From Novosphingobium jiangmenense (GTDB lineage Bacteria > Pseudomonadota > Alphaproteobacteria > Sphingomonadales > Sphingomonadaceae): a DNA stretch of 64,000 bases. The stretch's first letter is position 1. Each line of letters begins with the position of its first letter. The notes beneath the pieces were generated by a model. It was not told where the DNA came from, did no database searches, and worked only from the letters and a program-made list of their open reading frames with translations. Both the position numbers and the translations under genes were made by a program. The stretch lies in the NCBI RefSeq assembly GCF_015694345.1, contig NZ_JADQDC010000010.1, forward strand, positions 62,001 through 126,000, written 5' to 3'. Below are positions 42,826 through 50,373 of this stretch, piece after piece.

Positions 42826-44093
42826 TCTCGGACTTTGGCTCGGGCGGCAGATCTGCGCCTGGCTCTCGGCTTCCTCGTTGCACCGGTTCCATCAAGCATA
42901 TCTGCCCAGTCCTGCATCATCCGGCGGCGGGGCATGAGGTACTCAGCAGCGTTGTAGGCTCCGCGCACGTCATTCTGCTCAGAGTGAGCCAACTGAAGTT
43001 CGACCCAGTCTTCATGGAATTTCCGAACCCAGATCGGCGGTTTGCCAAACTCCACGAGCTGCTCATTGGCCCAAGTGCTGGCCAGTCCCCGAAAACCGTG
43101 CACCGTCTGCCGGCTGTGGAATCCCAGCCGATACAAGGCATAGATCATGGTGTTTTCGGAAAGCGGCTTGTCCGCATGGGCGCCTGGGAAGACATAAGCT
43201 CCCGTCGCAATCTCGATCCGGCTTTTTGCAATTTTTGCGGCCTGAATCGAAAGCGGGACGAGGTGCTCCCGCCCCATCTTCATTCGCTCGGCCGGTATCC
43301 TCCAGAGCGGTGCGTTACCATCAAGGTCCTCAAACTCGGTCTTGACCGCCAGCCTCAGCTCTTTTGTTCTGACCCATGTGAGCAGCGCGAACATGAGCGC
43401 ATCGCGTGTTATCGACGACCTCCGGTCTCCCGATTCTTGGTAAGTCCGTACCTTTTCCACAAAAGAGGGCAACTCCGTCAAAGGCAGGCGGCTCATGTGC
43501 TTGACGCGTGGCCTGGGCTTCAATGCACCCTTGAGGTTCGCGGTCGGATCATGTGAAGTGAGGCCACAGGCAATGGCAAACTGGAACACTTGTCCGACGC
43601 CCTGCTTTGCGCGCCGGCTTATGTCGAGCGCTCCGCGCGCTTCGACTTTGCGGACCATATCCAGGACGTCTGGTGGCGTAATTGTGTGTATGAGTTTGTT
43701 GCCCAGCGCTGGAAAGACATCGCGTTGCATTCGCGACCAGACCCTTTCAGCGTGTGCGGGGTCCAGCGAAGTCTTGCGATTCTCGTGCCACTGCGTGGCA
43801 ACGGAAAGGAACGTCATTCCGGAAGGATCCGCCTCCGACTTGTTGCTGGACGGATCTCGCCCTTCGCCCAGCAATGCCTTGGCTGCCTTGCGTTTTGAAC
43901 GGGCAGCGCTGATGCTGATGGCAGGGTAAGGCCCAAACGATAGGAGCTTTTCCTTCCCGGCGTAACGGTACTTCATGCGCCACAGCCTCTTTCCATTGGG
44001 CTGTATCAAGAGGAAAAGCCCCTCTCCATCGGCTAGCTTGTACGGTCGTTCGCCCGGCTTTGCGTTCTTCACCTGAAGCTCTGTAAGAGGCAT
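42822..44093 (-). CDS. int: P4-type tyrosine integrase
   Basis: A 423-residue site-specific recombinase. The N-terminal DUF4102-type domain starts MPLTELQVKNAKPGERPYKL. The catalytic residues are R242 (TWVRTKEL), H332 and R335 (HGFRGLAST), H370 (LAHSEQ) and the nucleophile Y380 (RGAYNA). AAAGGAG precedes the ATG at 44093; the frame to 44303 runs into the tRNA and is rejected. It lies 178 bases from the 3' end of tRNA-Met, the usual arrangement for an element that recombines into the tRNA. It should integrate and excise the element. Confidence 0.95.
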   Translation of the reverse strand: MPLTELQVKNAKPGERPYKLADGEGLFLLIQPNGKRLWRMKYRYAGKEKLLSFGPYPAISISAARSKRKAAKALLGEGRDPSSNKSEADPSGMTFLSVATQWHENRKTSLDPAHAERVWSRMQRDVFPALGNKLIHTITPPDVLDMVRKVEARGALDISRRAKQGVGQVFQFAIACGLTSHDPTANLKGALKPRPRVKHMSRLPLTELPSFVEKVRTYQESGDRRSSITRDALMFALLTWVRTKELRLAVKTEFEDLDGNAPLWRIPAERMKMGREHLVPLSIQAAKIAKSRIEIATGAYVFPGAHADKPLSENTMIYALYRLGFHSRQTVHGFRGLASTWANEQLVEFGKPPIWVRKFHEDWVELQLAHSEQNDVRGAYNAAEYLMPRRRMMQDWADMLDGTGATRKPRARRRSAARAKVRD

Positions 44094-44146
44094 GGGGGTA
44101 TCGCTCCTTTCGATACTCCGCAAAAATACCCCCAAAATACCCCCAA
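44093..44146. promoter_or_regulatory. Integrase upstream repeats, arm-type or regulatory sites
   Basis: Two direct copies of TACCCCCA lie at 44127-44134 and 44138-44145 (11-base period), and the inverse TGGGGGTA at 44093-44100 overlaps the integrase start codon. Repeats of this kind before P4-type integrases can be arm-type integrase sites. The 8-mer is identical to the arm of the candidate lux box at 30494-30513. Confidence 0.5.
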
Positions 44147-44270
44147 ACCAAAATCGGCAGCATGGGGACGCATTCGAGAGCTTGCGGACGCGAATCACCC
44201 GCAAACCTCTGCTTTTCCGTCGAAATTTGGAAGGATGCGGAAGCTTGGGAATGCTTCCGGACAATGCCAT

Positions 44271-44290
44271 TGGTAGCGGAGGAGGGACTC
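44271..44290. other. Putative right attachment site of the ICE
   Basis: The last 20 bases of the tRNA gene (minus-strand 3' end, starting with TGG for CCA) are the likely right attachment core. A matching direct repeat should lie at the far left end of the element, outside this window. Confidence 0.45.
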
Positions 44291-44347
44291 GAACCCCCGA
44301 CACGCGGATTATGATTCCGCTGCTCTAACCTGCTGAGCTACTCCGCC
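44271..44347 (-). tRNA. tRNA-Met (CAU anticodon), integration site
   Basis: Read on the minus strand this is a 77-nt tRNA with encoded CCA. The acceptor arm pairs GGCGGAG with CTCCGCT (first pair G-U), the D-arm begins AGCTCAGC, the anticodon loop ATCATAA gives CAU, and the T-arm is GGGGG-TTCGAGT-CCCTC. It matches elongator tRNA-Met. The gene stays complete, and its 3' end faces the integrase, so it is the likely attachment site of the element. Confidence 0.95.
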
Positions 44348-44489
44348 CCATGTGCGGACTAGAAGTCCGCTAGGCAGGGCGCGCTCCTAACCCTGACTGT
44401 CAGATCGGTCAACCGGGTTTCGGCCAAAAATATGCATGGCTGTGCGCACGTGCTTTGCCCTCGATGCATCGCGACAAGCGAGGGCCGAC

Positions 44490-46184
44490 TTAACCCGGAA
44501 TCGTCAGCCGCCGTCCCTCAGCCAGAAGGCGCCAGGCCGCAACGTCGGCGACCATCGCGGCCGATGCCGCGCGGGCGAAGTGCTGGAGCTGATCGGCTCC
44601 CGGCCCGCCGGCCTCTGCATCCTCTTCCAACTGTGCCAGCAACGCAAACAGCCTGTCAGCCACGCGCCGGGCGCGTTCGGCAATCCCCTCGAAATCGATG
44701 ATCACCCTGATGCCATAGCTGCTCGTTGCAATGGCAGGCAGGCCTGCGGTGATCGCGGTCAACGGATACTTGAGCATGGTGCCAAGCTCCGGACGGATGA
44801 AATAGACTGCCAGCCAGCCGATCGCCGCAATCAGCACCGTCGCGAACAGGACTTCGCCAAAGCGCTCGATCCGGTGCGCGGCGCGGTGCATCCGGTGCGC
44901 CGTGGCCGTGTTCCATTCCGCCTGCTCGCGAACCTGTTCGATCGCCGCCATGCCGGCCTTCTGCGGATCGGACAGGTCGAGCGTCAGCGGGTCCGCCGCA
45001 CGGGCCCACGCGGCCACATAACGGCCAGTCAGGCCGGTGCCGCCGCCTGTCCGGCCAATGCCGACCATGCGGCGCAGGATGGCGACGCGAAGCATCTCGG
45101 CCACTTCGCGCGATTCGAGCCAGCGATCCTGCCAAGCCTGGCGACGGGCCATCGTCGTGTGGACCAGCAGCAGCAGGATCGTCGCTACTTCAAGCGCCAC
45201 CAGAACCCACTTGGCATGACCCGCAAGCAGCGACGCGGCAGACAGGACCACGGCCAAGGCTGCCAGGGCGAAGTTCACGATGACAGCCGAACGAAACGCC
45301 TGTGCGGCGGCAACAGCGGCGCGGTCCCACCACGCGAAGGCTTCGGCCAGTCCATCGTGCGGCGGCGATGAGGGCGCCTGCACAGCGGTCCTTCGTCTGG
45401 CGCTTCCGCCCGACAAGCGGAGCAGCAGCGGATAAGCGCCCTGCGCAATGCCGAACCGGGGCGTCTGCTGCAGCCAGTGCCAGTCGCGTACGCGAGCTTT
45501 GTCATCCGGCGGAGCGAGCAGTGAGGCAACAAGCGCAGGGACATCCGCAACCGGTCGCCGCGGCACATCGGCAAGGCGCATGGCCGGAGCATCCGGGCCA
45601 CTGCTGCACAGCTCAACGCTCAAGCCATCAGGCGAAATCGTGACCAGGGGCACGCTGCGCCGGGCCGCTTCCTCGATCACCTCGCGCGTGCCGCCCCTTC
45701 CCCGCCCGGGGCCGCCGTCCCAGACCGCTATCAGCAGATCGACGTTGTCCAGCAGGAGCAGTCCGGCGCGGTCGTAGGCCCGTTCACGCGCCTGCGTCGT
45801 GCCATCCAGCACGATGGTCGAGGTGGCGGCTTGAAGCAGGGCTGCGAAGTCGGCACGCGATGCCTCATCCGCAAAGTCGCCCTGATAGACCTCCGCCGGG
45901 AACGGCAGAACCGCAACAAGCGCCTTGCCCTGACCGAGCGCCACGCGAGCAGCGATTCGATCCGCGCCCTCGGCCAGCGCGGAAACCAGCCGGATCCGGT
46001 GCCCTGCTCCCGCTACCGAACCGGACGACAAGTCCGAAATGGCCGATTCTATTGCCGAAAGCAGGCGGCCGATCTGTTCGGCAATCTTGCCTGCGTCCTC
46101 CAGCCGGTCCGGACGATGGCCGACGATGCCGACATTGAAAGCAGCCTCTGGCAGCGGCGCGTTGCCGTTGTTGTTCAAAGGCAT
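44490..46184 (-). CDS. SLOG-domain protein with C-terminal 2TM (SLATT-like) module
   Basis: A 564-residue protein. The N-terminal SLOG/Rossmann domain has VGIVGHRPDRL (about 16-26), LVSALAEGADRIAARVAL near 67 and LVAVLPFPAEVYQGDF near 90. A second half carries two pairs of hydrophobic helices (about 288-325 and 448-490, e.g. VIVNFALAALAVVLSAASLLAG). SLOG domains bind nucleotide-derived ligands, and SLOG-2TM proteins are proposed membrane effectors in nucleotide-based immunity. The start at 46184 has GGAG 10 bases upstream; the frame to 46340 is rejected. The gene is divergent from the Crp-like gene, first on the chromosome side of the ICE. Confidence 0.7.
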   Translation of the reverse strand: MPLNNNGNAPLPEAAFNVGIVGHRPDRLEDAGKIAEQIGRLLSAIESAISDLSSGSVAGAGHRIRLVSALAEGADRIAARVALGQGKALVAVLPFPAEVYQGDFADEASRADFAALLQAATSTIVLDGTTQARERAYDRAGLLLLDNVDLLIAVWDGGPGRGRGGTREVIEEAARRSVPLVTISPDGLSVELCSSGPDAPAMRLADVPRRPVADVPALVASLLAPPDDKARVRDWHWLQQTPRFGIAQGAYPLLLRLSGGSARRRTAVQAPSSPPHDGLAEAFAWWDRAAVAAAQAFRSAVIVNFALAALAVVLSAASLLAGHAKWVLVALEVATILLLLVHTTMARRQAWQDRWLESREVAEMLRVAILRRMVGIGRTGGGTGLTGRYVAAWARAADPLTLDLSDPQKAGMAAIEQVREQAEWNTATAHRMHRAAHRIERFGEVLFATVLIAAIGWLAVYFIRPELGTMLKYPLTAITAGLPAIATSSYGIRVIIDFEGIAERARRVADRLFALLAQLEEDAEAGGPGADQLQHFARAASAAMVADVAAWRLLAEGRRLTIPG

Positions 46185-46264
46185 AGGCCCCACTCCAGCA
46201 CGGATCTCAAGTCTTTGCCCGGCATACTGAACTTGCCTGCGCTCCACGTTTCCGGAACTGGATA

Positions 46265-46290
46265 GTTGAAGGAACAAAGCACAATTCAAC
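46265..46290. promoter_or_regulatory. Inverted repeat in the SLOG/crp divergent promoter
   Basis: GTTGAA (46265-46270) and TTCAAC (46285-46290) form a dyad with a 14-base spacer in the 209-base gap between the two divergent genes. It may be a site for the Crp/Fnr protein next to it. Confidence 0.3.
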
Positions 46291-46393
46291 AGTACGACCA
46301 ATCTTGTTCTGCGGAATTGCGCTTCCGCCGGACAAGACATTCATCGTCTCCATGCTTGGCGATAATACTGCGCGGATGTAGGCTGCGCGGACC

Positions 46394-47077
46394 ATGGCCT
46401 CGGCAACCAATCCTGTTTCGCATGACCTGACCGTGCTGTTCGGTCGGCACTTCGCCTGCGCCGCCGATGTCGCCGCGCAAATGGCCTCGGCTGCGCGCGA
46501 CAACACCTATTCGCCCCGCGCCGTCATTCTCGGCCTTGGCGCGCGCAACGAACAGGTCCACGTCATGCTTTCGGGCCGCGCCCGCGCCCGCGCGATCTCT
46601 CTCGAAGGGCGGCAAGCCGTACTCGAAGAGTATCAGGCGGGCGACATGTTCGGCGAACAGGCGCTGCTCGGCCAGCACGATCTCGAACTCGAGATCATCG
46701 CGGTCGACGCCGTACGCGCCGCCGCGATGATGGCTCATGTGATGATGACGCTGATGGCCACGCACCCGGCGGTCGCCGTCGCCGTCTCGCGCCAGCTCAT
46801 CGCGCGCCTTGCTGCCCAGAACGCGCGCCTTGCCGGCAACACCACGCTTTCGGCCACGGGACGCATCCATGCCGAGATCCTGCGCATGGGGCGCGAGAGC
46901 GGAGACCTCTGCATTTCGCCCGCACCGGTTCTCAGCCAGCTCGCGCTCCGGGTGCAGAGCACGCGCGAGACGGTATCGCGCACCATCGCGGCGCTGCAGC
47001 GTCGCGGCATCATCGAACGCGACGAACACTCCCTGCGCATCGTTGCCGAACACCGGCTGGAAGAGCTGATCTACTAG
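46394..47077 (+). CDS. Crp/Fnr-family transcription regulator
   Basis: A 227-residue regulator with a cyclic-nucleotide-binding beta-roll (VHVMLSGRARARAISLEGRQAVLEEY, then AGDMFGEQALLG) and a C-terminal winged helix (VLSQLALRVQSTRETVSRTIAALQRRGIIERD). No Fnr-type Cys cluster is seen. The Arg that contacts the cyclic-nucleotide phosphate is not obvious, so the ligand is uncertain. It sits between a SLOG-2TM gene and a cyclase-like gene, which suggests a signal produced nearby. Confidence 0.88.
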   Translation: MASATNPVSHDLTVLFGRHFACAADVAAQMASAARDNTYSPRAVILGLGARNEQVHVMLSGRARARAISLEGRQAVLEEYQAGDMFGEQALLGQHDLELEIIAVDAVRAAAMMAHVMMTLMATHPAVAVAVSRQLIARLAAQNARLAGNTTLSATGRIHAEILRMGRESGDLCISPAPVLSQLALRVQSTRETVSRTIAALQRRGIIERDEHSLRIVAEHRLEELIY

Positions 47078-47087
47078 GCTGCGCCGG

Positions 47088-48716
47088 TCAGCCCATCACG
47101 GCGCCACCAACGCGCAAGGCATGGAGCCTGATGTCCCCCGCTTCGCCCAGCGGCTCGGCGTAAACCTCTGCACCTGCCGCCAGGAACAGCGCCGAGGCGA
47201 AAGTCTCGCTGACGGTAATGGTCCCCGGAAAGGCCAGTGCCGCCACCTCGGCAAGCTGGTCCACCGTCCGGCCGATCAAGGCATCGGGATCGCTCAGCCA
47301 GTGCGCAAGGCCATAGTGCCCGGCAATCCGCAGCGCGAATGGTGCCGTCGGTATCTCCAGCGCCGCGCGGGCATAGGCGAAGGCGCTCTCGGGATCGGTG
47401 AAGGCCACGATCCGGCTGTTGCCGCATGGCAGGGCCAGCGCCGGTCGCACCGGCAGCATCGCCAGTGCAGCCCGGAACGGCATGAGCACGCCCGCCACCG
47501 CTTCGGCCAGGGCAGCTTCGTCCAGTTCGGCAAGGCCGATGAAATCGATCTGCAACAAGGCTAAGAGCCGACGGTCGGCCTGCCCTTCCGGGACTGCCCG
47601 CGATCCCGACGACGGCACCGGAGCCATGCGCGCCGCCCGGATCACGTGGCTCGATCGGCCGGTATCTGACCAGCGCCGTGCCTCGCGAGCAGTGTGGATG
47701 CCTGCCCCCAATGCACCCGGACCATCATCGACGATGACGATCTGCACCGCTTCGCTGCCAAGGCTCCGGGCATGACGGACGGCAGCGCCCATCGCCACGT
47801 CGGCGGCAAGGTGGCTGGCGATCGGCTCATAGGTTCCGGTGTTTCGCGCCGTTTCCGTCCAGCTTGCCGCAGCATCGCGGCAACGGCGGAACCGCTCCAG
47901 CCAATCCTCGCCGTATGGTCTGACAGACTGCGCGAGGAATGCTTCCTCGGACAAGGGCAGGACCACGTGCAGTTCGCCGCCGCTTTCCAGCAGCCGCTCG
48001 GCAATGGTGATGTCCGATCCTGCCGCCAGCGCTCCGAAGCCGAAACCGACCCGCTCGGCGGCGATGGCCGCATCGATCTGCCCGATCACAGCGGGGTCGG
48101 GCCTGCTGCCGAGGCCGAGATGTCCGGCAAAGTGCATCGCGGCGGGCGGTCGGAACGCATCGAGCCAGCCATCGTCGATCTTCAGCGCCCGCGCGATCAT
48201 CCGGAACTGGCGCAGGGCAAGCGCATGGTCCTCGAACGCCAGCGGTGCCAGCGCCACGGCCTCGACCAGAACGCGGCGCGCAGCCTCGGTCCGCCCGGCC
48301 ACGAGATGCGCCTCGGCACGGCAGGCTTCGATCATGAACGGGGTGTCATGCACCTGCGGGCCGGTATCCAGCCACGCCAGCACCGCCTCGGCCAAATCCC
48401 TTGCCCGGTCCGCATCGCCCGCCAGCAGGGTCATTGTCGCCGCGTTGATGCGCGTGTGCAGTTGGGGGACAAGCGCGTCGGCACTGGCATAGGCCGCCGC
48501 AGCCTCGGCAAATGCCCTCGCGCGCAGCGATGCCGGCAGCGTCAGCGCACGCTCGGTCAGCAACCTTGCCCGCACCGCCTGCGTGGCCGCATCGCCGGTC
48601 CGCCAATCATGCCCACCCTCGCGGAACAGTCGCTCGGCGTGGCTGATGGCTCCGGCACGGGCTGCGGTTATGATGGCCGGGAGACCGGCGGGCGCGATCA
48701 TCGTGTTGTCCTGCAA
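47088..48716 (-). CDS. TPR-SLOG-cyclase-like protein
   Basis: A 542-residue protein in three parts. Residues about 10-180 are TPR-like helices. Residues about 215-290 hold a SLOG-like segment (GALAAGSDITIAERLLESGGELHVVLPLSEEAF). Residues about 390-530 resemble a class III nucleotide cyclase (LLQIDFIGLAELDEAALAEAV, then FTDPESAFAYARAAL). The second metal region, usually GD, reads CGNSRIVAF, so catalysis is doubtful. The gene converges with the Crp-like gene (10 bases apart). The same SLOG pattern occurs in the gene at 44490. Confidence 0.65.
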   Translation of the reverse strand: MQDNTMIAPAGLPAIITAARAGAISHAERLFREGGHDWRTGDAATQAVRARLLTERALTLPASLRARAFAEAAAAYASADALVPQLHTRINAATMTLLAGDADRARDLAEAVLAWLDTGPQVHDTPFMIEACRAEAHLVAGRTEAARRVLVEAVALAPLAFEDHALALRQFRMIARALKIDDGWLDAFRPPAAMHFAGHLGLGSRPDPAVIGQIDAAIAAERVGFGFGALAAGSDITIAERLLESGGELHVVLPLSEEAFLAQSVRPYGEDWLERFRRCRDAAASWTETARNTGTYEPIASHLAADVAMGAAVRHARSLGSEAVQIVIVDDGPGALGAGIHTAREARRWSDTGRSSHVIRAARMAPVPSSGSRAVPEGQADRRLLALLQIDFIGLAELDEAALAEAVAGVLMPFRAALAMLPVRPALALPCGNSRIVAFTDPESAFAYARAALEIPTAPFALRIAGHYGLAHWLSDPDALIGRTVDQLAEVAALAFPGTITVSETFASALFLAAGAEVYAEPLGEAGDIRLHALRVGGAVMG

Positions 48717-48794
48717 CGATTACTGGGTTTCCAGCCGGTCCGTCCGATTATCCGACCGGCCCGATGCTGGATCAGCGGCGCGAATTTGGCAAGC

Positions 48795-48826
48795 AGAGCC
48801 CCGCCGATTTGCATCGGCGGGGGCTT
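48795..48826. terminator. Strong hairpin between the cyclase-like gene and urcA
   Basis: A 12-bp stem (48797-48808 with 48813-48825; AGCCCCGCCGAT and ATCGGCGGGGGCT) with a TTGC loop lies just downstream of urcA on the minus strand. The T-run is short on both sides, so termination may be weak. Confidence 0.55.
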
Positions 48827-48841
48827 TGGCTTGGGTCGTGA

Positions 48842-49189
48842 TCAGTGCTTCTCGGGCGCGGCCATTACCAGAGCCGATGACTTGGCCGACTGCGCCTGGG
48901 CAATGCGGCGATCGAGTTCGCGCTTGGCATCGCCATTGGCCTTGGCAAAGCAGGCCAGGTCGAAGCTCTGAGGGCCGCGTTCGCGATCCTGCGGGGTCTG
49001 GCACACGCGAATGGCGGCGCGGCGGATCGCCTTCTTTGCAGCCTTGACCGCCGCCGGGTTCTTGAGGTTCGAATAGTCGACGGTCACTTCCTGCGTCGGC
49101 AGCGTCTCGGCATGGGCAAGTCCCGGAGCGACTGCCCCTGCGGCAAGAGTGGCGGCGGCGGCGAGAGCGATGAACTTGGTGATCTGCAT
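48842..49189 (-). CDS. UrcA family protein
   Basis: A 115-residue secreted protein of the UrcA family, widespread in Sphingomonadales and Caulobacterales. The signal peptide is MQITKFIALAAAATLAAGAV, with cleavage near AHA. The mature part shows the family pattern VTVDYSNLKNPAAVKAAKKAIRRAAIRVC and a second Cys in LACFAKAN, so one disulfide is likely. AGGAGGACACC precedes the ATG at 49189; the frame to 49366 is rejected. Function unknown. Confidence 0.82.
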   Translation of the reverse strand: MQITKFIALAAAATLAAGAVAPGLAHAETLPTQEVTVDYSNLKNPAAVKAAKKAIRRAAIRVCQTPQDRERGPQSFDLACFAKANGDAKRELDRRIAQAQSAKSSALVMAAPEKH

Positions 49190-49290
49190 GGTGTCCTCCT
49201 GTTGCCGAAGTGGCAGGAGGAGAATTAGGCAGCCCGGCGATTCCCGACGCGTGACGGCTGTCACGGGGTCATTTTTCTCGGATTTCCGGC

Positions 49291-50178
49291 TCAGCCTTGC
49301 GCGATGGCACCACCGCCACGCCGCTCGCGCCACGCCTTCACCAGCGGCATGAAAGGGAAAACCCACTGCTCGCGGATCGACAGGCGCTTGCGGTCATCCT
49401 GTCCCACCACGCTGGCCTCGCCTTCCTTGTAGGTGCCGAAGATGCGGTCGCACAGGATCAGCGAATTGCCATAGTTGCAGCGCGTGTCCTCATAGGGGAC
49501 CGAGTGGTGCAGGCTGTGGTGGCGGATCGTGGTGAAGAAGAACGAATAGAACTTCGGCGGATCGGAGCGCACGTTGGCGTGAGCAAAGGTCGAGATGACG
49601 CCGGTCGCCCCGAACGCGCCGAGGATCGCCGCCTGCGAAACGTCGAAGAACACGATCACGCTCAGGCTGATCAGCACCAGTTCGATCGGATTGCCGACCG
49701 CGCCCTTCATGGCGTTGAGCTGGGTGATATGATGGTGCGGCGCATGGGTCAGCCAGAACGGCGTCGAATTGTGCATCAGGCGATGCATCCAGTACTGCCC
49801 GAACTCATAGACGACCAGCACCAGCGCCACTTGCGCCAGAAACGGCATCTCGCCGGCCCAGGGCGTCGCGATCCCCGCCGCCTTCTTGAACGCCATCAGC
49901 GGTGCATCACCGACCAGCTGCGAGATCTTCGAGATCAGCGTTGCATTCAGGACCATGTAGAACAGGTCTGTAAAGAACTCCCGCCGGTTCATGCGCCAGC
50001 CTTCGTGGCGCTCGAACACCAGCTCGAGTCCCAGAACCCAAGTCGTCACCAATGCGGTCATGATGATCGCGGTCCAGGTGCTTTCGACCCAGGCCTTCGG
50101 CGCAAGTCCCCAGAAGGAAACGACAATCGCCAGCGTGACCGGCGGCAGCATGTCTACTGCAAACTTCCTGATGTTCAT
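49291..50178 (-). CDS. Sterol desaturase/fatty acid hydroxylase family membrane protein
   Basis: A 295-residue integral membrane enzyme of the fatty acid hydroxylase superfamily with about four to five membrane helices. The di-iron His boxes are visible: HRLMH (about 133), HAPHHH (about 147) and HHSLHH (about 222-227), plus a C-terminal H/D set in DRIFGTY. The start at 50178 is ATG; a TTG at 50193 is an alternative. The substrate cannot be told from sequence (lipid, carotenoid or sterol-like). It is divergent from the ABC-transporter operon. Confidence 0.88.
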   Translation of the reverse strand: MNIRKFAVDMLPPVTLAIVVSFWGLAPKAWVESTWTAIIMTALVTTWVLGLELVFERHEGWRMNRREFFTDLFYMVLNATLISKISQLVGDAPLMAFKKAAGIATPWAGEMPFLAQVALVLVVYEFGQYWMHRLMHNSTPFWLTHAPHHHITQLNAMKGAVGNPIELVLISLSVIVFFDVSQAAILGAFGATGVISTFAHANVRSDPPKFYSFFFTTIRHHSLHHSVPYEDTRCNYGNSLILCDRIFGTYKEGEASVVGQDDRKRLSIREQWVFPFMPLVKAWRERRGGGAIAQG

Positions 50179-50249
50179 GACGCTTGCCTGCAAAACCCCT
50201 GAACGGAACCCGTATACCGCACTTAGGCCGAACCCGCCAAACCGGGCGC

Positions 50250-50373
50250 TACGTCAATCGACGTATCCGCAGATTCGGGCGGGCAGGTATTACCAAAGCA
50301 GCTGATCGTAATACCAAGGACCAGCCGGTCCGGGGCAGCGATGATGCTCACTCCACGAAGGGGAATGGCTGGT
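50250..50373 (+). promoter_or_regulatory. Leader of the guanidine/urea operon with three dyads
   Basis: Three inverted repeats lie in the leader. TACGTC-AATC-GACGTA is at 50250-50265. GGTATTAC/GTAATACC has 8-bp arms with a 14-base spacer (50286-50315). ACCAGCC/GGCTGGT (50320-50326 with 50367-50373) has a 3' arm covering the first bases of the GTG start at 50372, so it could occlude the start. The second dyad looks like an operator for the NikR-like or another regulator. Confidence 0.45.

Noticed and set aside
44490-48716. CBASS immune operon
   Set aside because: No CD-NTase nucleotidyltransferase motif (GSxxxxT/DxD of SMODS) is present; the cyclase-like domain is class III and degenerate. 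A CBASS call is not supported.
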